Positions 23,761-25,858 of a stretch of 25,858 nucleotides of DNA are shown here, in pieces. The stretch spans positions 1 to 25,858 of IMG/VR virus record IMGVR_UViG_3300037493_002896; one strand, 5' to 3'. Every line of letters starts with the position of its first letter. Within the stretch, counting starts at the first letter, position 1. The notes under the pieces were generated by a model. That model was not told the DNA's origin, did no database searches, and saw only the letters and a program-made list of their open reading frames with translations. The stretch comes from a virus. The position numbers and the translations under genes were made by a program.

Positions 23761-24157
23761 GGGCCAATATTGGAATTGACGGGCATTGGTTGAATAAAAG
23801 AAGCATGCCGAGACTGAATTAATCTCGTTAAAATCTGATTCACAAAAACAATCGGCGACGTATTATCGAAAATGGAAGTTATTGGATTAGTCCGTACTTC
23901 TGAAGTTACTGTAGCTTAATAAGCAAACGGAAACGCAAGCCGGTTCACATACGCTTAGGAACAGAAGTGATAAAGGGTGTAGTATCTACCCAAAAAGAAA
24001 CAAAACGGGTATAGTTCCCCGTAAGAACTGTCACCGTTTATTGATCGGTGTGAAAAATCAAATATTTTGGGGTGTTAGAAAATACCAACCTAAGCATGTA
24101 GTTGTCTTTTAAACAAGATGAGCCGGACGAGGGAGTCGGAGCCCTCTTGGTCCACCA
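23761..24157 (+). ncRNA. ssrA: Transfer-messenger RNA (tmRNA)
   Basis: The 397-nt RNA rescues stalled ribosomes by acting first as tRNA-Ala-like and then as mRNA. The 5' GGGCCAA pairs with TTGGTCC just before ACCA (7 bp with one G-U). The D-loop segment TTGGAATTGACGGG, the GCATGCCGAG block and the 3' CTAAGCATGTAG and CCGGACGAGGG blocks match bacterial tmRNA. Pseudoknot 1 can be drawn: CGAGA (23809) with TCTCG (23823), and TGAAT (23815) with ATTCA (23838). The tag frame probably resumes at GGC (23854), 11 nt after PK1 and after AACAATC, and ends at TAA TAA (23917). The tag starts GDVLSKMEVI and ends RTSEVTVA, 21 codons, instead of ~9 ending ALAA. The T-loop is abnormal (AGTCGGAG). Phage tmRNAs are known. 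Confidence 0.93.
23854..23922 (+). other. tmRNA tag reading frame (21 codons, double stop)
   Basis: Codons 23854-23916 read GDVLSKMEVI, then GLV, then RTSEVTVA, followed by TAA TAA. Resume at GGC is chosen from the spacing to pseudoknot 1 and because Bacteroidota tags begin with Gly. A second possible resume point is CGT at 23893, right after TAGTC (as in E. coli tmRNA), which would give the 8-residue tag RTSEVTVA. Either way the C-terminus is TVA, not LAA. Confidence 0.75.
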
Positions 24158-24163
24158 ATTAAC

Positions 24164-24193
24164 CCCACCACATTTAAGTGGTGGGTTTTTTTT
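24164..24193 (+). terminator. Terminator of the tmRNA gene
   Basis: CCCACCAC (24164-24171) and GTGGTGGG (24178-24185) form a perfect 8-bp stem around ATTTAA, followed by eight T's. Confidence 0.92.
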
Positions 24194-24235
24194 GTTTAAA
24201 CATAGTATAAATAAGTATTTTACTTTTTTTACGTA

Positions 24236-24242
24236 TATTTAT
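24236..24242 (+). promoter_or_regulatory. TATTTAT/-7-like motif before the RHH-HNH pair
   Basis: The stretch CGTATATTTATAAGTATG is identical at all but one base to the start region of the other HNH gene (CGTATATTTATAATTATG). It contains TATATTTA, a near match to TAnnTTTG, and TATTTAT. No TTG is seen 19 nt upstream, unlike the other copy. Confidence 0.45.
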
Positions 24243-24246
24243 AAGT

Positions 24247-24402
24247 ATGAGACCTAAATTAAAAGACGAAGACAAAAGAGTTAAAATATCAATAACCCTT
24301 AACAAAATAATTAATAATAGATTGGAAAAAGACATTGTTAATAAATCTAAACTAATTGAAAAATTATTAACCGAATATTATGGAGACAAAAATTTGTATT
24401 AG
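24247..24402 (+). CDS. Ribbon-helix-helix DNA-binding protein (51 aa)
   Basis: The 51-aa frame starts MRPKLKDEDK and reads RVKISITLNKIINNRLEKDI, then VNKSKLIEKLLTEYYG, then DKNLY. This is the ribbon-helix-helix layout: a basic N-terminal arm, a beta strand with alternating residues (KISITL), a first helix, an N-K-S turn and a second helix. Such proteins bind DNA as dimers and usually repress their own promoter. Its end overlaps the HNH start by 23 nt in another frame, so the two are translated from one message. It is likely a repressor or partner that controls the endonuclease. Small size leaves some doubt, but the pattern is good. Confidence 0.75.
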   Translation: MRPKLKDEDKRVKISITLNKIINNRLEKDIVNKSKLIEKLLTEYYGDKNLY

Positions 24403-24982
24403 GTGCGAACTAATTAAACAATATGATGAGTTTAATAAAGATAAAAACCTTAAAAGTGGTATATCAAATATTTGTAAGGTGTGTAAAAAAAAATTAAACT
24501 ATACTTATAGAATCTCAAATCCAAAAAAATATAAATCACAACAAAAAAAATATAGAGATTCAAATAAAGATAAAGAAAAATTAAGAATCAAAAATTGGGT
24601 TAACGAAAATAAGGATCGTAGAACAAAATACACAATAAAGTACGACAAAGAGAGAAAAAAAATTGACCCAAAATATAAACTTTTACGAAATCTTAGAACG
24701 AGAATTTATGTTTTTTTAAAAAAAAATAAAATAACTAAATCTGAAAGGACAATTTCATTGGTTGGGTGTGATTTATCTGAATTAAAATTTTATATGGAAA
24801 ATAAATTTACAAACGGAATGTCGTGGGATAATTATGGGAGTAATGGTTGGCATGTGGACCATATAATCCCATTATCTTCCGCAAAGACAGAAGAAGAACT
24901 TTATAAACTTTGTCATTTTACCAATTTACAACCTTTATGGGAAAAAGATAATCTTGCAAAAAGTAATAAAATTATACTTTAG
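24380..24982 (+). CDS. HNH homing endonuclease with N-terminal zinc ribbon
   Basis: This 200-aa protein begins with a CxxC...CxxC zinc-binding module (CIRC at about 6-9, CKVC at about 32-35), then a long basic helical stretch (about 40-110). The C-terminal HNH nuclease is NGMSWDNYG, then GWHVDHIIPLSSA, then TNLQPLWEKDNLAKSNK. It is paralogous to the HNH enzyme at 698-1384 over the basic and nuclease parts, but that copy has a helix-turn-helix instead of the zinc ribbon. It lies directly after the tmRNA gene and overlaps a ribbon-helix-helix gene. The nearby tmRNA locus may be its homing site. Confidence 0.9.
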   Translation: METKICIRCELIKQYDEFNKDKNLKSGISNICKVCKKKLNYTYRISNPKKYKSQQKKYRDSNKDKEKLRIKNWVNENKDRRTKYTIKYDKERKKIDPKYKLLRNLRTRIYVFLKKNKITKSERTISLVGCDLSELKFYMENKFTNGMSWDNYGSNGWHVDHIIPLSSAKTEEELYKLCHFTNLQPLWEKDNLAKSNKIIL

Positions 24983-24999
24983 TATTACCACTTAGTATT

Positions 25000-25028
25000 A
25001 ACCTCATCAGAAATGGTGGGGTTTTTTT
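25000..25028 (+). terminator. Terminator of the RHH-HNH unit
   Basis: AACCTCATCA and TGGTGGGGTT form a 10-bp stem (two G-T pairs) capped by a GAAA tetraloop, then a T run. Confidence 0.85.
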
Positions 25029-25078
25029 GTGTGTTAAAGTTATAGATTTGTATTGTACGAAAGTTATATTTTAAAGCA

Positions 25079-25107
25079 CAAAAAAAGGGATCGATTCACA
25101 TCGTCCC
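25079..25107 (-). terminator. Terminator of the structured minus-strand transcript
   Basis: On the minus strand GGGACGAT and ATCGATCCC pair (one bulged A) around GTGA, followed by seven U's. It marks the 3' end of the transcript entering from the right edge. Confidence 0.88.
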
Positions 25108-25211
25108 TAATTAATTTTTTTAACTTAATAAGTTTTACCTAAAAAATAAAAACCTGAGATTATAGTTTTTGTTGAGAATCTTTTGAAGGATTATTGTTTC
25201 CCTTCGTATCC

Positions 25212-25228
25212 ACTTCCTTTTGAGAAGT
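25212..25228 (-). other. Hairpin with TCAAAAG loop, copy 2
   Basis: A perfect 5-bp stem (ACTTC with GAAGT) with the same 7-nt loop TCAAAAG as copy 1, about 300 nt downstream in the same RNA. Confidence 0.7.
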
Positions 25229-25518
25229 ATTCCTCAGTGACGGTCTTTTAGGTGTACCACTCCTTGAGATAATAGTTACTCTCTTATTACTCAACTCTCT
25301 TCGAGGATGCCTCCCCAACTTTTCCTTGCGGGAATAGAGGTTTTTAGTAAGAATACAGTCAGACTTGCGATCTTTCTGTGCAATGAACGGCTCATTACTA
25401 TGTAGTCACCTTTCACTATTACCTGACGGACACTTTTGCTTTATAGTTCTTAGTTTTACTTAATTTCTGTAAAGTTTCTGTGTCGTGGATTGATCAAAGC
25501 AGTGGTCCGTCTTTCAGA

Positions 25519-25541
25519 TTCGTTGTCTTTTGAACAACGAA
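25519..25541 (-). other. Hairpin with TCAAAAG loop, copy 1
   Basis: A perfect 8-bp stem (TTCGTTGT with ACAACGAA) and 7-nt loop TCAAAAG, within the structured RNA. An outer stem GCAGT..GGT / ACC-ACTGC (25553-25499) encloses it. Confidence 0.75.
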
Positions 25542-25858
25542 ATACCAAACTGCTTCGTGAAATGTCCCCATTTCGATATTTTAAGATTACTTCGAGATAA
25601 GTTCCTTGGTAGGAATTCATCAAGGATAATTTCAGCACCACCTGTTTGTTATCATACCTTTCGGTTTTAAGTACCCTCTGATACTGGAACACGCAATAAT
25701 ATAATTGGATAACCATATTTTTTGCAATATCCCTACGGGTTATTCCTATTGATGTTCCCATCGCAACAAGATGACCCACATCACCTTATCATTTAACCAT
25801 TTTCCCTACATCGTTGACCTCGGTACTAAAGATTAAACGGTATCCCGCTTGTGTACTC

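Larger units (their letters stand above)
25079..25858 (-). ncRNA. Large structured non-coding RNA of unknown class, partial at 5' end
   Basis: About 780 nt without a convincing gene, more GC-balanced than the phage genes, ending at a strong terminator. On the minus strand it folds into many clear hairpins: TTCGTTGT/ACAACGAA (25541-25519) inside GCAGT/ACTGC (25553-25499); AATGA/TCATT; TTCC/GGAA with a GCAA-containing loop inside CCTC/GAGG; TTGAGTAATA/TATTA-CTCAA; and ACTTC/GAAGT (25228-25212). GNRA-type loops recur (CCGCAAGG, ACCGAAAGGT). Two hairpins carry the identical 7-nt loop TCAAAAG, and a third copy lies near 25186-25180. Size, phage setting and proximity to a tmRNA recall giant phage RNAs such as GOLLD and ROOL, but no class signature was recognised. 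The 5' end lies outside the window. Confidence 0.7.

Noticed and set aside
23761-24157. Host ssrA gene serving as a prophage attachment site
   Set aside because: The tag and T-loop differ strongly from host tmRNAs, phage genes lie on both sides, and no attachment-site duplication or integrase is visible.
25043-25050. TAGATTTG, a host-type -7 element on the plus strand
   Set aside because: No TTG at 19 nt upstream and nothing on the plus strand downstream to express.
25407-25427. Minus-strand segment GTCAGGTAATAGTGAAAGGTG resembling a conserved RNase P RNA block
   Set aside because: The essential GAGGAAAGUCC and the matching 3' P4 strand were not found, and the transcript is too long.
25456-25779. 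107-codon minus-strand open frame with a GTG start
   Set aside because: It lies inside the structured RNA, crosses several strong hairpins, has no recognisable domain and uses codons unlike the phage genes.
25079-25858. Group I or group II intron
   Set aside because: No domain V-like hairpin, no convincing P7 pairing, no split gene around it, and a terminator at its 3' end.

Overview
The window looks like part of the genome of a T4-related contractile-tailed phage that infects a Bacteroidota (probably flavobacterial) host. It holds the T4-type head and packaging block in T4 order on the minus strand: large terminase gp17, portal gp20, prohead protease gp21, an acidic scaffold in the gp22 slot, and major capsid protein gp23. 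Three signs point to a Bacteroidota host. Coding regions are AT-rich and lack Shine-Dalgarno sequences. The best promoters match the Bacteroidota form TTG-N19-TAnnTTTG. Two secreted proteins have signal peptides ending in GQ, as flavobacterial ones often do.

Layout. 1-606: start of a secreted protein, cut by the window edge. 698-1384: HNH endonuclease. 1492-5880: gp23, gp22-like scaffold, a 71-aa protein and gp21. 5904-7356: two unknown head-region proteins, with a plus-strand gene for a bS21-like ribosomal protein between them. 7378-11293: gp20, a small protein and gp17. 11370-15609: four tightly packed genes for large, low-complexity, probably virion or scaffold-associated proteins. 15709-17829: nucleotidyltransferase, KTSC protein, small secreted protein and an unknown protein. 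17887-20458: divergent hsp20 and ClpC-like ATPase genes sharing two palindromic operators. 20469-23666: small unknown protein, zinc peptidase and two proteins sharing a duplicated domain. 23761-24157: a tmRNA with its own host-type promoter and terminator. 24247-24982: overlapping ribbon-helix-helix and HNH genes. 25079-25858: an apparently non-coding, strongly structured minus-strand transcript that ends at a good terminator and runs off the right edge.

How the genes work together. gp17, gp20, gp21, gp22 and gp23 form the head-assembly and DNA-packaging machine. A second theme is control of host translation and protein quality: a bS21 homologue, a tmRNA, an Hsp20 chaperone, a Clp unfoldase and a peptidase. 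The tmRNA appears to encode a long tag ending TVA rather than the usual ALAA degron, so rescued proteins may not be sent to the host protease in the normal way. The structured RNA at the right end belongs to no class recognised here and is the best candidate for something undescribed. A short motif, TATTTAT read in gene direction, recurs just upstream of most transcription units and is the likely phage late promoter.
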